DNA of 64,000 bases from Nothopassalora personata (GCA_033816765.1 CM066289.1:3038001-3102000); one strand, 5' to 3'; positions 46,107 through 57,284 are shown, numbered from the stretch's first letter. Notes: a model not told the origin generated them from the sequence alone. Program-made: numbers and translations.

Positions 46107-47198
46107 ATGGCTACAGTGACAGCCTTGCCAGAGGTTCTGGCAAGCTTTCGGACAGCTGTAGAGTCCGCGACTCAGGCTCTACCAACCTCAGACTCCATCC
46201 TACCTCCCGAAAATGGCATCACACTCTTCGACACGAAGAATGAGATATTCCTCTCCTACCTTCAAGCACTGGCCCTGCGTAACTTGAATGTCATACGCAG
46301 CATCAAGGATGGCAGCGATGTCGAGGCCGCGAACAAGCTCAGCAACGAGATCACTAAAAAGCTGGTCGAGCATCGAGTATACCTTGAGAAGGGCGTGCGA
46401 CCATTGGAGCAGAAGATAAAGTACCAAGTTGACCGAGTCTTGAAGATGGCGGATGACGAGGAGCGCAGATCGGCCCAACAAGCAGTCCGTGCTTCGACAA
46501 ATGGTCATGCGAAGCAGAATGGCAAAGTACAGGATGAAGACGACTCGGACGATTCGGACGACGACAGCGACAGCGACAGCGACGCTGAGCTTGGTGCAGA
46601 CATGACCAGCTTCGCGCCAAGAGTAGCGACGATGGGCGCTGACAGCAAGACTGCCGACGACGACGAGGACCGCGCCAAGAGCAGGCAGGATGGTGTCTAC
46701 AGACCACCACGAATCTCAGCAACAGCCATGCCAACTACGGAGCGGAGAGAGAAGAAGGAGCGGGGACCAGGAAGATCTGCTACATTGGATGAGTACGTTT
46801 CCAACGAGCTATCTGAAGCACCATCGGCACAACCAAGTATCGGTAGCAATCTCGCCGCAGGAGGAAGGCAGACTAAGAACGCGCGGCAATTGAAGGAAGA
46901 TGCCGAGCGCAAAGACTACGAAGAGACGCATCTTACGCGCTTGCCCGCGATGTCGAAGAAAGACCTCGCCAAGAGGGGACTAGGAAAGGCTAGGGACGGC
47001 GGATTTGGAGGCGAGGAGTGGAGAGGCCTGGGGGAGAGCCTGGACAGGATTGGCAGCCTCACGAAGAGGAAGGGCAAAGACAGCTCGCTGGACAAGAGTC
47101 GGAAGCGACGTGCAGTCGAAGATGGTCCTCGCGGCAGCGGCGTGCGTGACTTGGTTGATGTCAAGAGGAGGAGAATGCAAAAGAAGGGCCAAATATAA
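46107..47198 (+). CDS. LCP5: Lcp5/neuroguidin-family rRNA-processing factor
   Basis: 363 aa from ATG 46107 (MATVTALPEV). The frame opens further upstream, but that part lies across the transposon end and is unlikely to be coding. N-terminal Sas10/Utp3/C1D domain: TLFDTKNEIFLSYLQALALR-like block, RLRSIKDG equivalent NVIRSIKDG, EHRVYLEKGVRPLEQKIKYQ. Then a Ser/Asp acidic run (DDSDDSDDDSDSDSDAE), VYRPPRISATAMP, and a basic C-terminus (DLVDVKRRRMQKKGQ). Lcp5 is a nucleolar SSU-processome component needed for 18S rRNA maturation. The DNA transposon's right end lies only 97 bp upstream of the ATG, so its promoter/leader must be partly transposon-derived or very short. Confidence 0.85.
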   Translation: MATVTALPEVLASFRTAVESATQALPTSDSILPPENGITLFDTKNEIFLSYLQALALRNLNVIRSIKDGSDVEAANKLSNEITKKLVEHRVYLEKGVRPLEQKIKYQVDRVLKMADDEERRSAQQAVRASTNGHAKQNGKVQDEDDSDDSDDDSDSDSDAELGADMTSFAPRVATMGADSKTADDDEDRAKSRQDGVYRPPRISATAMPTTERREKKERGPGRSATLDEYVSNELSEAPSAQPSIGSNLAAGGRQTKNARQLKEDAERKDYEETHLTRLPAMSKKDLAKRGLGKARDGGFGGEEWRGLGESLDRIGSLTKRKGKDSSLDKSRKRRAVEDGPRGSGVRDLVDVKRRRMQKKGQI

Positions 47199-47213
47199 GG
47201 AGAAAGTCACAAG

Positions 47214-48175
47214 CTACCTGGTCTTCTTCGCATCCTGCTTCAACAGCGCTGCTTTGAAGTTGCTCAGCTTCGCAGTATGCCAAAACATCAAATCCAACAA
47301 GAAAGTCGGAAATAGAGTCGCCACCAGCCACATCAAAGTCGCGAAGGTGCCTCTCCGAATGGCCACCGGAGGCTTCGTCCTCATCAAATCATCAACAACA
47401 CCCTTCGCCCACCTCTCCCGCGTATGCTGATACGCCTTAGTCGGGTTCGTCTCCCCACGCATCATCGCCTCGACATGCTCCTTATGCAACCCATACGGCG
47501 AAGACTCCGGCAAACCTCCATGACTTCCCTGCACGTGGCCCGCATCCCAGAACTTCGTGCGCACATCCCCTGTAAACAACGTCACGACTTTCACATCAAA
47601 CGGCGCCAGCTCGACTCGCAGCGTATTGCTAAAGTCCGTCACAGCCGTCTTGGAGGCGCTGTAACTCCCAATGAAAGGTTGGCACATCCCCGCGTATCCA
47701 GCGATGGAACTCTGATTGGCAATCGTGCCCTTTGCGGCACGAAGCAGAGGGAAGAAGGCTTGGGTGACTTCGAGGAGGCCGAAGACGTTTACGTTGAAGT
47801 TGCGCTTGCTTTCTGAGATGTCGGCATCGAGAATTGGCATCATGTAGCCGTAGCCGGCGTTGTCTGCGCACTGACTTTAGGTAGCGCTCTGAGCTTCGGC
47901 ATGCTTTCATACGTACTGATCAACAGATCAAGCTTGCCGCCGGTGATACGCTCGGTCTCGATGACGGCGGTTTGTATAGATTCGGACGAAGTCACGTCTA
48001 GCTGCAGCTTCTCCACGCCAATTCTAGAGGATTTGATGTAGTCGAGTAGGTTGAGGTCAAGGGCTGTTGCGATGACACTGATGCCTCTGGCAAGCAATTC
48101 TGTTACGAGGGCGTCGCCTAGGCCTCCTTCGGACACGCCTGTGATGAGAGCGTAGCGTTGATCGGTGGGTGCCAT
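47214..48175 (-). CDS. Short-chain dehydrogenase/reductase, Ayr1-like
   Basis: Exon 1 48175-47917, 53-bp intron (GTACGT...CGCAG), exon 2 47863-47214: 302 aa. Classical SDR: TGVSEGGLG nucleotide motif (12-20), LDVT, INNAGYG rebuilt by the splice (86-92), NQSSIAG with catalytic Ser, and YSASK with Tyr154 and Lys158. The C-terminus has a hydrophobic segment (TLMWLVATLFPTFLLDLMFW), as in Ayr1-type 1-acyl-dihydroxyacetone-phosphate reductases of lipid droplet/ER membranes. Substrate is inferred only. Its 3' end is 15 bp from the LCP5 stop (convergent). An in-frame TTG six codons upstream is not used. Confidence 0.8.
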
Positions 48176-48628
48176 CGCTTGATGCTGTTGCAATGGTGTT
48201 CATGAAGAAGGATGTAGCTCGCTCCTGCTGAGATATTGGTTGAAGATGTTCACGTCAAGCCTCGCACTCGCAAATACAGCTGAGATGCTTTCAGTTCTTG
48301 GCCAAGATCATGCCGCCTCTTAGCCGAGGGGTTCATCAATCTACGACTCCTCCTCCTCCATGACTGTACTGACAGCCTTCTCCGGAATCGCGTTTCTAAG
48401 CCGCAACAAGCTCTCCTGTTACAAGATCTTAGATCAGACTCGGGAAGTGGAGACAATGCAAGTACTGTAAGACTTTATGACCCTGCCTGTTTCAGCTACA
48501 GTAGAACTTATAGCGTACCCCGAACACTCCTCGCATCAACTCATGTGGCCGCCTTCCTATGATGCTTATTCACTACTCTGAAAGCTTGTGCTCGTTGTCC
48601 TTGCTCGCAGACCGCCAGGCGATCGACA
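48176..48628. other. Divergent intergenic region
   Basis: Between the SDR start and the start of the truncated GH53 gene; presumably both promoters. No frame with support. Confidence 0.5.
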
Positions 48629-48902
48629 ATGAAGTTGAATACGATCCTTAGCATCCTAGCAATAGGCTCCGGCACTGTCCTGGCCGCACCGAACGCCGCC
48701 TCTTCCCCTGAGCATGCCAACCCCAGTGCTTGCACATTCTACCAAGGCTTCGACCTCTCCTCACTAAAGATTCAAGAAGACGGCGGCGCCATCTACAAAG
48801 ACTCCGCCCGCGGCAACAAAACAAGACCAGTCGAAGACATCCTCGGCGATGGCGGCATGAACACCGTCAGACTGAGGCTTTAGGTCAATCCGACAGTACC
48901 TG
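48629..48902 (+). pseudogene. GH53 endo-beta-1,4-galactanase, truncated by a retroelement
   Basis: ATG 48629 begins a signal peptide (MKLNTILSILAIGSGTVLAA), then the GH53 N-terminus: FYQGFDLSSLKIQEDGGAIY, NKTRPVEDILGDGGMNTVRL. The next codon, Trp in the family (RLRLWVNP), is TAG (48881-48883), a RIP-type TGG change; VNPTVP continues to about 48900, where family-1 gypsy gag sequence starts. Only about 90 of the usual roughly 350 residues remain. GH53 enzymes are secreted and degrade the galactan side chains of pectin, so the strain has lost this copy. Confidence 0.75.
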
Positions 48903-49565
48903 CTACACTCTATTAAGTTTAATAAGACACTCGATACCCTACGAGGCATAGCCTAGGGATACCTACTTATAGAAATAACCGAGAATCTAGTAACCGCTAT
49001 TATAGAATAACTACCGATAGGGAGCTAAATAATAGGAACCGGATACCTTATACCGTTAGGAACATTTATATCGAATAAATTACGTAATATAGTGTAACAC
49101 GTACGCGCACTCTACTTAGAAACGTAGAAGATCTAGGAACGTTACCGAATATAGGTGCGGATATAGAAAGGCTCGCGCTAGGTTTAAGCGGAGGCCTCGA
49201 GACACGAAGCACGACGTTCTATATACGAATAGGGAAAAGGATTAACTCCCTAGGAATAAGCGACTAAAGGGAGTTATACAATATAGAAAAGGCTTAACTA
49301 TTACTAACGACAATAGTGTTTCGAACTAAGATTATCGTTAACGGGTATAAGATAGATGCTATAATAGATTCCGGAGTAAGCGGGAACTTTACCTCCGAAT
49401 TATTTATTATAAGACATAGGATCGCTACCTATAAGAAGAAAGAGGGTTATAAATTAATCGCGGTAGACGGATTATCCTTACCTAGTATAGAGCGCGAGAC
49501 GATACCGCTACTACTTACTATCTAATAGTACTACGAGGAGATTATCTTAGATATTACTAATATAG
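48903..49565 (+). mobile_element. RIPed family-1 gypsy fragment (3' gag, frameshift site, protease)
   Basis: Aligns with 63310-63970 of the young family-1 element: the gag C-terminal part, a GGGAAAA heptamer at 49232-49238 with the 8-bp stem after it, and the retropepsin frame 49316-49525 (IIDSGVSGNF, DSG motif kept). It is cut on the left against GH53 and on the right by the LTR of the old family-2 copy. Confidence 0.8.
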
Positions 49566-49761
49566 TATAAGGGGCAGCCTAGTAGCTAACCCTTACATAT
49601 AGCCTTACATGTAACATGCGGTCGCGACCGGCTACTAAGCCGCACGTGACACGCATGCGTATACCTTACGACGCGTAATGCGTCTTAAACAAAAGGTAAG
49701 AATTATTTTATCTACAACTAGTAGGTCGTAGGCGTACTATACATTGCGACATCCCTTAACA
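49566..49761 (+). mobile_element. 5' LTR of old family-2 gypsy copy (RIPed)
   Basis: Starts TATAAGGGGCAGCC (from TGTAAGGGG) and ends CCCTTAACA, the reverse complement of the young LTR with RIP changes. It is followed directly by GTTCTAATTCTTCTC, the same sequence that follows the young 5' LTR. Confidence 0.8.
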
Positions 49762-49798
49762 GTTCTAATTCTTCTCTTCGTTACAATCTATACACGCT

Positions 49799-51803
49799 AT
49801 AGAGTCCGAACGCGACGACAGTAGCGCTACGCCTACGGCTCCCATAAGCCCTAGGGCCTAGTAATAAGCGAGGCGTATAGCCTTAGTCGTAAGGAGGGAT
49901 GCCCTTCGGGTAGAGGTTAAGGAGAAGGGGATATAGAGGGAGATTAAACAGTTAGAGATCTTACGGGACGTAAGCGTGCCGCCGGCGGACCCTTAGGGCG
50001 AATCCGGCGGAGAACTATCCCCTACTCCCCCTCCCCCTCCTCTATCTATAGTAACTAACGATAATATCGTAGCTCGAGGCGCGGTCGTATCGTATACGAT
50101 ACGTTTACGTCTTAAAGAACCTACGCCTTTTAGAGTAGACTCGATTAAGAAAGCACGGGTATTCCTAAGGGAGCTCTCTCTTATCTTTACCCTCTTAGGC
50201 GGCACGTATGCAACGAACGAGTTAAAGGTCCTATATAGGGTTATGTACCTAAGCGGAGAGGTAAGTAAGCGATAGTACGCTAACTATAGCGTCCTTAACC
50301 TTAAAGGGTATATATACTAGGACTTTAAGGAGTTCTATCGAGACGCATGCGGTAACCCTATAAACCGCGTGCTTAACGTAATGTTAGAGTATAAGGCGGT
50401 GAAATAGAAGGATAACTAGACAGTACGTTAGTTTACGACTAAGCTAGATGTTATAGAGAATTAGTTAGGGGACTATACGGAGGCGTAATACGTACGGTAC
50501 ATACTCGCTAAGCTTACGCCTAGCCTACGGTCCGTAATCGTTAAGTTTCATAACATCCTAATAACTAGAGAGGAACTAGTAATCCTAGCTTCGCGCATTA
50601 AAAGCACGGAGCGTAGTAGCGGAGGGTACGACCGCGGGTAGCATAGTCGCCGTAGGCGAGAGACTAAGGGCGACTAAGGGCGAAGCGATCGTAGCTCGAA
50701 GTAGTAGAAGCATAGTTAGGCGTCGCGCGACCCGGGTACGAGTTACTAGCGGGACGCCGGCGGATCGTCTATAACCTTCGATAAGACTAAAGCGGAGTGC
50801 TATAGATGCTATAAGAAGGGTTACATTAAGACGGATTGCCCGAATAGGCACCTATAGAAGGACCGTAACGCGTAAGCGGTTCGTAGGGTAGACGCTACAA
50901 AGGCTCTAACTAAGAAGGGTAGCGACTAGGGAAAAGGTAGAGGACTAGAAGTAGGTCGCTCCTAAGTCCGAGTTTTCCTAAAGTCGACCCTTTAAGGCGA
51001 GTAGATATATGTCTAGCGCGTCACTTACGAGGCGTAGTCGAGACTCGTAAGGGCTTTTGCAAGGCTACGTTTCTTCTAGATAACTATATAGATCTTAGCC
51101 TAGTGTCGTATAAGTATGTACTCCGACATTAAATGTAACCTATTAATAGGGCAAGGCTACCAAAGTTAGAGTCGTATACGCATAACCTAGGGTATTGCTA
51201 CGGCGCCTTTACGGTTCGGCTACGACTCGCTAATAACGCGGGAGTAGAGCGCGTAAGTAACGCCATCTACTACGCGGTGCCTATAGGTAGGCTATTAGTG
51301 ATTTTAGGTAGACCCTAGAGGTACCGTAATCGGATCGTAAAGAGCGATTATAAGGACTAGTAGTACTACGGTATAGAGACGCCTACGATTTAGTAGCGTA
51401 ACGCACGCGAGTTCCTTAGGGATCTCGAGAGCTTAAAGTAGGTTTATACGATAAGTGTTCGGGCTATTACTATAGCAGTACCCGAAGGAGAGGGCCCCTC
51501 GTAGCCTAAAGAATTTATAGACTTCCGAGATGTATACGTACCTAATAAGTAGGCGAAGCGTAAGATGCCCGACGGGGTTAAGTATACAATTAATCTCGTT
51601 AAAGGAAAGAAACCCCCTTTTAAGCCGCTGTACTACTAGTCCTTAACTAAGTTAGAGGCCTTAAAGGAGTACCTTACGTAAGCTATAGAGAAGGGGTGGA
51701 TTAGGCGGTCCGTAAGCGAGGCGGGTGCGCCTATCTTATTCGTGCTAAAGAAAGACGGTACCCTTAGGCTCTATATAGACTATAGAGGCTTAAATAAGAT
51801 TAT
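49799..51803 (+). mobile_element. Old family-2 gag and start of pol (RIPed), left half of split element
   Basis: Gag initiator is now ATA (49799). The gag zinc knuckle survives as C-x2-C-x4-Y-x4-C near 50800. The slippery GGGAAAA is at 50929-50935 and the spacer repeat is present once only, against five in the young copy. The protease active-site region reads LLDNYIDLSLVS, RIP-derived from the DDC form of the young copy. Pol runs into RT (YRGLNKI) and is broken at 51803 by the young element, resuming at 58633. Confidence 0.85.
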
Positions 51804-52000
51804 TGTTAAGGGGATGTCGCAATGTATAGCACGCCCACGACCTGCCAGTCGTAGATGAACTAATTCTTGCCTTTTGTTCAAGACGCATCGCGCGTCGCAA
51901 GGTGTACTCATGCGTGTCACGTGCGGCTTGGCAGCCGGTCGCGACCGCATGTCACATGCAAGGCCACATGTAGGGGTTAGCCACTGGGCTGCCCCTTACA
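51804..52000 (-). repeat. 3' LTR of young family-2 element
   Basis: 197 bp, TG...CA, preceded (plus coordinates) by ATTAT. Identical by eye to 58436-58632. Contains the CTAATTCTT string (51860-51868) discussed under self-priming. Confidence 0.95.
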
Positions 52001-52307
52001 ATTGCCTCCCCTCCCGTGCGAGCTGTCCTCAGCTCGCTAGTTGCTACGTAGAGGCTCCTATGTACTTCCAGAACCATAGTTGCTATGCGGCCCACATGCG
52101 GGTTGCGTGCGTGTCGTCATGTAGGTGTAGGTGAGTGAGGCTTGGTTGCCATGCCGACGCAGCTGGTTAGGGGCATAAAACTCCAGCCCAACCCAGCCCT
52201 TTCTCAGCACGCTCCCCAGCTCATCACCTTCGCCACACCACCACCACGCACCCGCACCGCACCATCATCGCAAGCGCCTCGCCAGCATCATCATCATCAT
52301 CATCATC

Positions 52308-53078
52308 ATGTCTGCCGTGCCCTCCTCGCCGCCATTCTCTGGCCGCTCCGCCTCCTCCAGCAGCACCAGCAGCGACAGCACCACCAGCGCCGCAGAAGAC
52401 GAGCGCCGCCAGGCGGCTCTGGTGCGCGACGCACCCAGAACGCCTGGTGGTCGCAAGCGACCAGCATCACCCTCGCAGCCACCAACGCCCTCGCCAGCCA
52501 CCAAGCTCTCGCAGAGAATCAACATGTGCATGCGGTGCCTCCCGTACTTCGTCAGGGGTAAGTCTCCACGCGCGTCGCCTGCGATTCGCATGCTAACCAC
52601 TTGCTAGACGAGGCCGATGACTGTGATAGTGTCACCACCGGCGAGCTCCTGAAGAAGTGTGGCCGCTGCAGGCGCAGCAAACACAGCTGCGTGCCCAACA
52701 CCAGCCACGCCATCGCCTCGCTGGTGAGCCGCCTGCGCGCCGCGCGGTCCCAGCGCGACTTCCTCACGGCCATGATGGGCCAGGCGCCCACAGACCTCCA
52801 GCAGCAGGAGCTGGTGGAGCAGATCCGCCTGTGTGCCCAGCTGGGCAACGACATCAAGGAGGTAAGTCGCTGCTTCGCTCGTGCGAGTCGACTGCTACTC
52901 GCGGGGGAGGGCTCTAGTGCGTCCCCTGTGCTTCGGCTGACCCTTCCTATAGGCCATCAGGCAGTTCAATGCCTACAAGCACAAGCGTGCCGGGGAGACC
53001 CGCATGCGTGCCTCCGCCGCCGCCGCCACCACTGCCGACCAGGCATTCTTGCCTGAGTCACTGCGTGACGACAACTGA
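52308..53078 (+). CDS. Antisense, intron-containing six-cysteine zinc-cluster-like gene inside the retrotransposon
   Basis: Plus strand, opposite to gag-pol, between the 3' LTR and pol. Exons 52308-52557, 52608-52861, 52953-53078 (introns 50 and 91 bp; GTAAGT donors; GCTAAC and GCTGAC branches; TAG acceptors) give 209 aa. Ser-rich basic N-terminus, then NMCMRCLPYF and, across intron 1, EADDC and KKCGRCRRSKHSC: six Cys spaced C-x2-C-x11-C-x11-C-x2-C-x6-C, like a stretched Zn2Cys6 cluster. A helical region (VSRLRAARSQRDFLTAMMG, QQQELVEQIRLCAQLG) follows, then an Ala-rich tail. A CAT microsatellite precedes the ATG. RIPed homologues at 4772-6175 and 14719-16150 keep the splice sites and show an extra intron and exon at the 3' end. 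DNA-binding regulator is inferred; role in the element unknown. Confidence 0.75.
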
Positions 53079-53212
53079 GGCGCTCGCCTCACACGCTGCT
53101 CGCGGGCTCCTCGCCTGCTACCACTCTGCGTGGCCCCTGGTGGGCGCGCCACTCTTCAGCTTTTGTTTTGTTTATAGTTGAGAAAAGTTTTGTTTGTGCT
53201 CCAGTGCCAGTC

Positions 53213-56200
53213 TCATTTGCTTCTCCTTGACGCCTCATAGCCGGCTACCATGCGATCCGCATTCGCGAGGCCCTCCGCCGGTTCCCAGCTGTTGTACTCC
53301 TCTGGCCAGTCCTTCCACTGGACTAGATACTGCAGCTTGCCCTTGCGCTTACGCCTATCCAGCACTGCCTCTACCTCATACTCTCCGTCCTCATTAGCTA
53401 GAGGGGGTACGGGTCCATCCTCATCGCTACCGATATACGGCTCGAGGAGAGAGACATGGAAGACGTTGTGGAGCCTTGAGTCGGCTGGTAGCGCTAGGCG
53501 GTACGCCTGCGAACCGACAGCGTCCGTAATGCGGTATGGGCCGATGAACTTCGGACCCATCTTCTTCTTTGGCACTGCCAACTTGAGGTTCTTCGTTGAC
53601 AACAGGACTAAGTCACCTACGCGGTAGGTCTTGGCTTGGTGGGTCTTGTTGTAGTAGCGAGCCTGGCTTTCTGCTGCAGCCTTCCATCGCTCCTCGAGTG
53701 TAGCGCGTAGTTTTCGCATGCGACTCGCAGCTGTTACCGCTGCTGGTACTTCCCCCCCCTGGGTCTCGTCTCGAGATCCAGTTGGTGCAGGGGCAATCTC
53801 AGGTCGCCAACCGTGCGCTATTTCGAACGGACTCATCCGCAGTGTTGGGTGGATGCTGTTATTAGCTGCGAATTCAGCAACTGCAAGCCACTCAGCCCAC
53901 TCAGTTTGATTGTCACTGCAGTAACAACGAAGGTATTGTTCGAGGGTTTGGTTTGCCCTCTCAGTTTGGCCGTCAGTCTGAGGGTGAAAGGCCGTGGATA
54001 GCTTGCGCTTCACACGCGCCTCGAAGCAGAAGTCACTCCAAAACTGACTAGTGAAGACCGGACCTCGGTCGCTCACTATGCCTGACGGGACACCATAGTG
54101 TCGCACGACTTCGTCTCGCAGGAGCCTCGCAAGCTCCACGGCTGTGCAAGTCTTCGTCGTCGGGATGTACAAGCTCATTTTTGAGTAGCGATCGACTATC
54201 ACTAGGATCGCATCATACACGCAACCGGCTCGCGTGCTTGGAGGTAGGTCCGTAATGAAATCCATGGTGATTTCCTGCCACGGTCGCTCCGGTCTAGGAA
54301 GCGGTTGCAGCTCGCCGTAGGGTCGATGGCGCCTCGCCTTCGAACCCTGGCAGGTTCTGCAGGCTTGGACGTATTGTTTCACGTCCGTGCTAAGTGAGTC
54401 CCACCAATAATTACGTCGCAACAGCTCTTCAGTCTTGGTCCTTCCAAAGTGACCCGCGAGGACGTCGTCGTGGTGCATGCGAATCAGATGCGACCTGATT
54501 GCGTGATCCCTGGGTACCACGATCGCGTCTCCGCAGTACACAAGGTCATCCTTCACATGCCATCCCTTGGCGTCCCTCGCGCTTGGCGCCTGCGCCAAGC
54601 ATGCGACACACTGGTCGTCTTGCTGCTGCGCGATCTTCATCAAGAGTGGGATCAACTCACCCGTCGAGCTGTAAGCTTGACCCTGTATCACTGCAGCGCA
54701 CACTGCTGCTGGTAAAGACGGCTTGTCTTGATGGGGAAGGTCACCTCTCCGCATTGCCATCGCCGCGCCTATGTCGCCCTGCATCGCCTCGCAGGTGGCA
54801 AGCACGCGCTTCACCGTCGGCTCGCTTGTCCCTTCCAGAGACTCCTTCCAGAAAGACAGCTTACTTTGCAAGGTAGGCAGCAAGTTCGAAGTTTGTTGCG
54901 TTATGGCTGCGTAGTCACTGCGTCTCGAAGGCGCGTCGGCTGGGTTAGTCTTACCCGGCCGATGCTCCACTACAAAATCAAAAGACTGCAGGAACGTAGC
55001 CCATCGAGCTTGCCGCCCATTCAGCTGCTTTACTGTCATGAAGCCCTGTAGGTTAGCGTGGTCGACTAGCACTCGCACCGCATGCGTAGCGCCCTCCAAG
55101 TATGGCCTCCAATGCTTGAAAGCCTCAACCACTGCAAGTAGCTCCTGATCGTGCGTCTCGTAGTTGCACTCAGCTGGTATCATCTTGCGTGAATAGAACG
55201 CGATGGGATGCCACTCAGCACCAAACAATTGGGATATGATACCTGCGATCGCGAAACCTGAGGCATCCGTCTCGACTCGCGTGCGCAGCGCAGGATCGAA
55301 GTGCCTAAGTATTGGTGCACCTAAGAATCCGGCCTTAAGCTGTCGAAACGCCTGCTCTTCGCTTAAGGTCCACGTGAGAGGGCCGTGCTTCTTGCCGTCC
55401 TTGGATCCCTTTAGCAGGTCCGTTAGGGGCTTGCAGACCCTTGAGTATCCTTCTATAAAACGCCGGTAGAAGTTGCAAAACCCAAGGAAGGACTGGACCT
55501 CATGAAAGGTCGTAGGTGTAGGCCATTCCTCGATAGCGGCTACCCTGCTCCTGTCCATCGACACGCCTGCGGCGCTCACGACAAACCCAAGGAACTCTGC
55601 ACTCTCCTGGAAGAAGTGACACTTCTTAGGGTTTGCGAACAGGGCAAACTTTCGTAGCCTCTCCAGCACCGCGCGTACGGCTCGCACGTGTGCCTCACGC
55701 GTCTCGCTGTAGATGAGGATATCATCTAGGTAGACCACGCAAATGTCATCAACTAAGCCGGTCAGCGCCTTGTTGATATACCCTTGAAAGGTTGCCGGTG
55801 CGTTGGTTAACCCGAACGGCATCACCAGGTACTCGTAGTGTCCGTATCGCGTGCGAAACGCAGTCTTCCACTCATCGCCTCGCTTAATAGGGATACGATG
55901 GTAGGCGTCCTTCAAATCGATTGTAGTGAAGAACCTGGAACCTGATAGCCTATCTAGCGTCTCGCTGATTAGGGGCAGGGGGTATCGGTTCTTCACTGTA
56001 ATCTCATTCAGGCCTCTGTAATCAACACAGAGCCTAAGAGTGCCATTCTTCTTTGGCACGAACAGGATAGGCGCACCCGCCTCGCTTGCGGACCGCCTAA
56101 TCCACCCCTTCTCCATTGCTTGCGCAAGGTACTCCTTCAAGGCCTCCAACTCAGTCAAGGACTGGTGGTACAGCGGCTTGAAAGGGGGTTTCTTTCCTTC

Positions 56201-57264
56201 AACGAGATCAATCGCATGCTCAACCCCGTCGGGCATCTTGCGCTTCGCCTGCTCATTAGGTGCGTATACATCTCGGAAGTCTGCAAATTCTTCAGGCCAC
56301 GAGGGGCCCTCTCCTTCAGGTACTGCTGCAGCAATAGCCCGAACACTCATCGCATAAACCTGCTTTGAGCTCTCGAGATCCTCAAGGAACTCGCGTGCGT
56401 CACGCTGCTGAACCGCAGGCGTCTCTGCACCGTAGTACCACTGGTCATCCTTATCGGCCTTCACTATCCGATTACGATGCCGCCAGGGTCTACCCAAAAT
56501 CACTGATGGCCTACCCATAGGCACCGCGTAGCAGATGGCGTCACTCACGCGCTCTACTCCCGCGTCATCAGCGAGTCGCAGCCGAACCGCAAAGGCGCCG
56601 TAGCAATACCCTGGGTCATGCGCATACGACTCTAACTTCGGCAGCCTTGCCCCATCAATGGGTTGCATTTGATGTCGGAGTACATACTCATACGACACTA
56701 GGCTGAGATCCGCACAGTCATCCAGGAGAAACGTGGCCTCGCGAAAGCCCTCACGAGTCTCGACTGCGCCTCGCAAGTGACGCGCTGGACACGCATCCAC
56801 TCGCCTCAAGGGGTCGACTTCAGGAAAACTCGGACTCAGGAGCGACCCACTTCTGGTCCTCTGCCTTTTCCCTGGTCGCTGCGATGGACACACATCCACT
56901 CGCCTCAAGGGGTCGACTTCAGGAAAACTCGGACTCAGGAGCGACCCACTTCTGGTCCTCTGCCTTTTCCCTGGTCGCTGCGATGGACACACATCCACTC
57001 GCCTCAAGGGGTCGACTTCAGGAAAACTCGGACTCAGGAGCGACCCACTTCTGGTCCTCTGCCTTTTCCCTGGTCGCTGCGATGGACACACATCCACTCG
57101 CCTCAAGGGGTCGACTTCAGGAAAACTCGGACTCAGGAGCGACCCACTTCTGGTCCTCTGCCTTTTCCCTGGTCGCTGCGATGGACACACATCCACTCGC
57201 CTCAAGGGGTCGACTTCAGGAAAACTCGGACTCAGGAGCGACCCACTTCTGGTCCTCTGCCTTT
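53213..57264 (-). CDS. Pol polyprotein of young family-2 gypsy (PR-RT-RNaseH-INT-chromodomain)
   Basis: About 1350 codons, reached from gag by a -1 shift at 57268-57262. Order: spacer of 33-residue repeats; protease-like segment with LLDDCADLSLVS in place of the usual D-S/T-G; RT with [33 protein letters not shown] and catalytic VVYLDDILIYS; RNase H VETDASGFAIAG; integrase zinc-binding H-x-H and CRTC, and catalytic TMDFITDLP, VSDRGPVF, HPQTDGQTERAN; and a C-terminal chromodomain (EVEAVLDRRKRKGKLQYLVQ, WKDWPEEYNSWEP). Chromodomain integrases of this class target particular chromatin. No stop or frameshift is seen. Start is by frameshift, not by its own ATG. Confidence 0.93.
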
Positions 57265-57284
57265 TCCCTGGTCGCTGCCCTTCT
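56785..57284. repeat. Five tandem 99-bp units at the gag-pol junction
   Basis: Near-identical 99-bp units start at about 56785, 56884, 56983, 57082 and 57181; the first is slightly diverged. Each encodes 33 residues in the pol frame and contains a GGGAAAA heptamer (minus sense). The old copy of the element has one unit only, so the array expanded afterwards. Confidence 0.93.
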
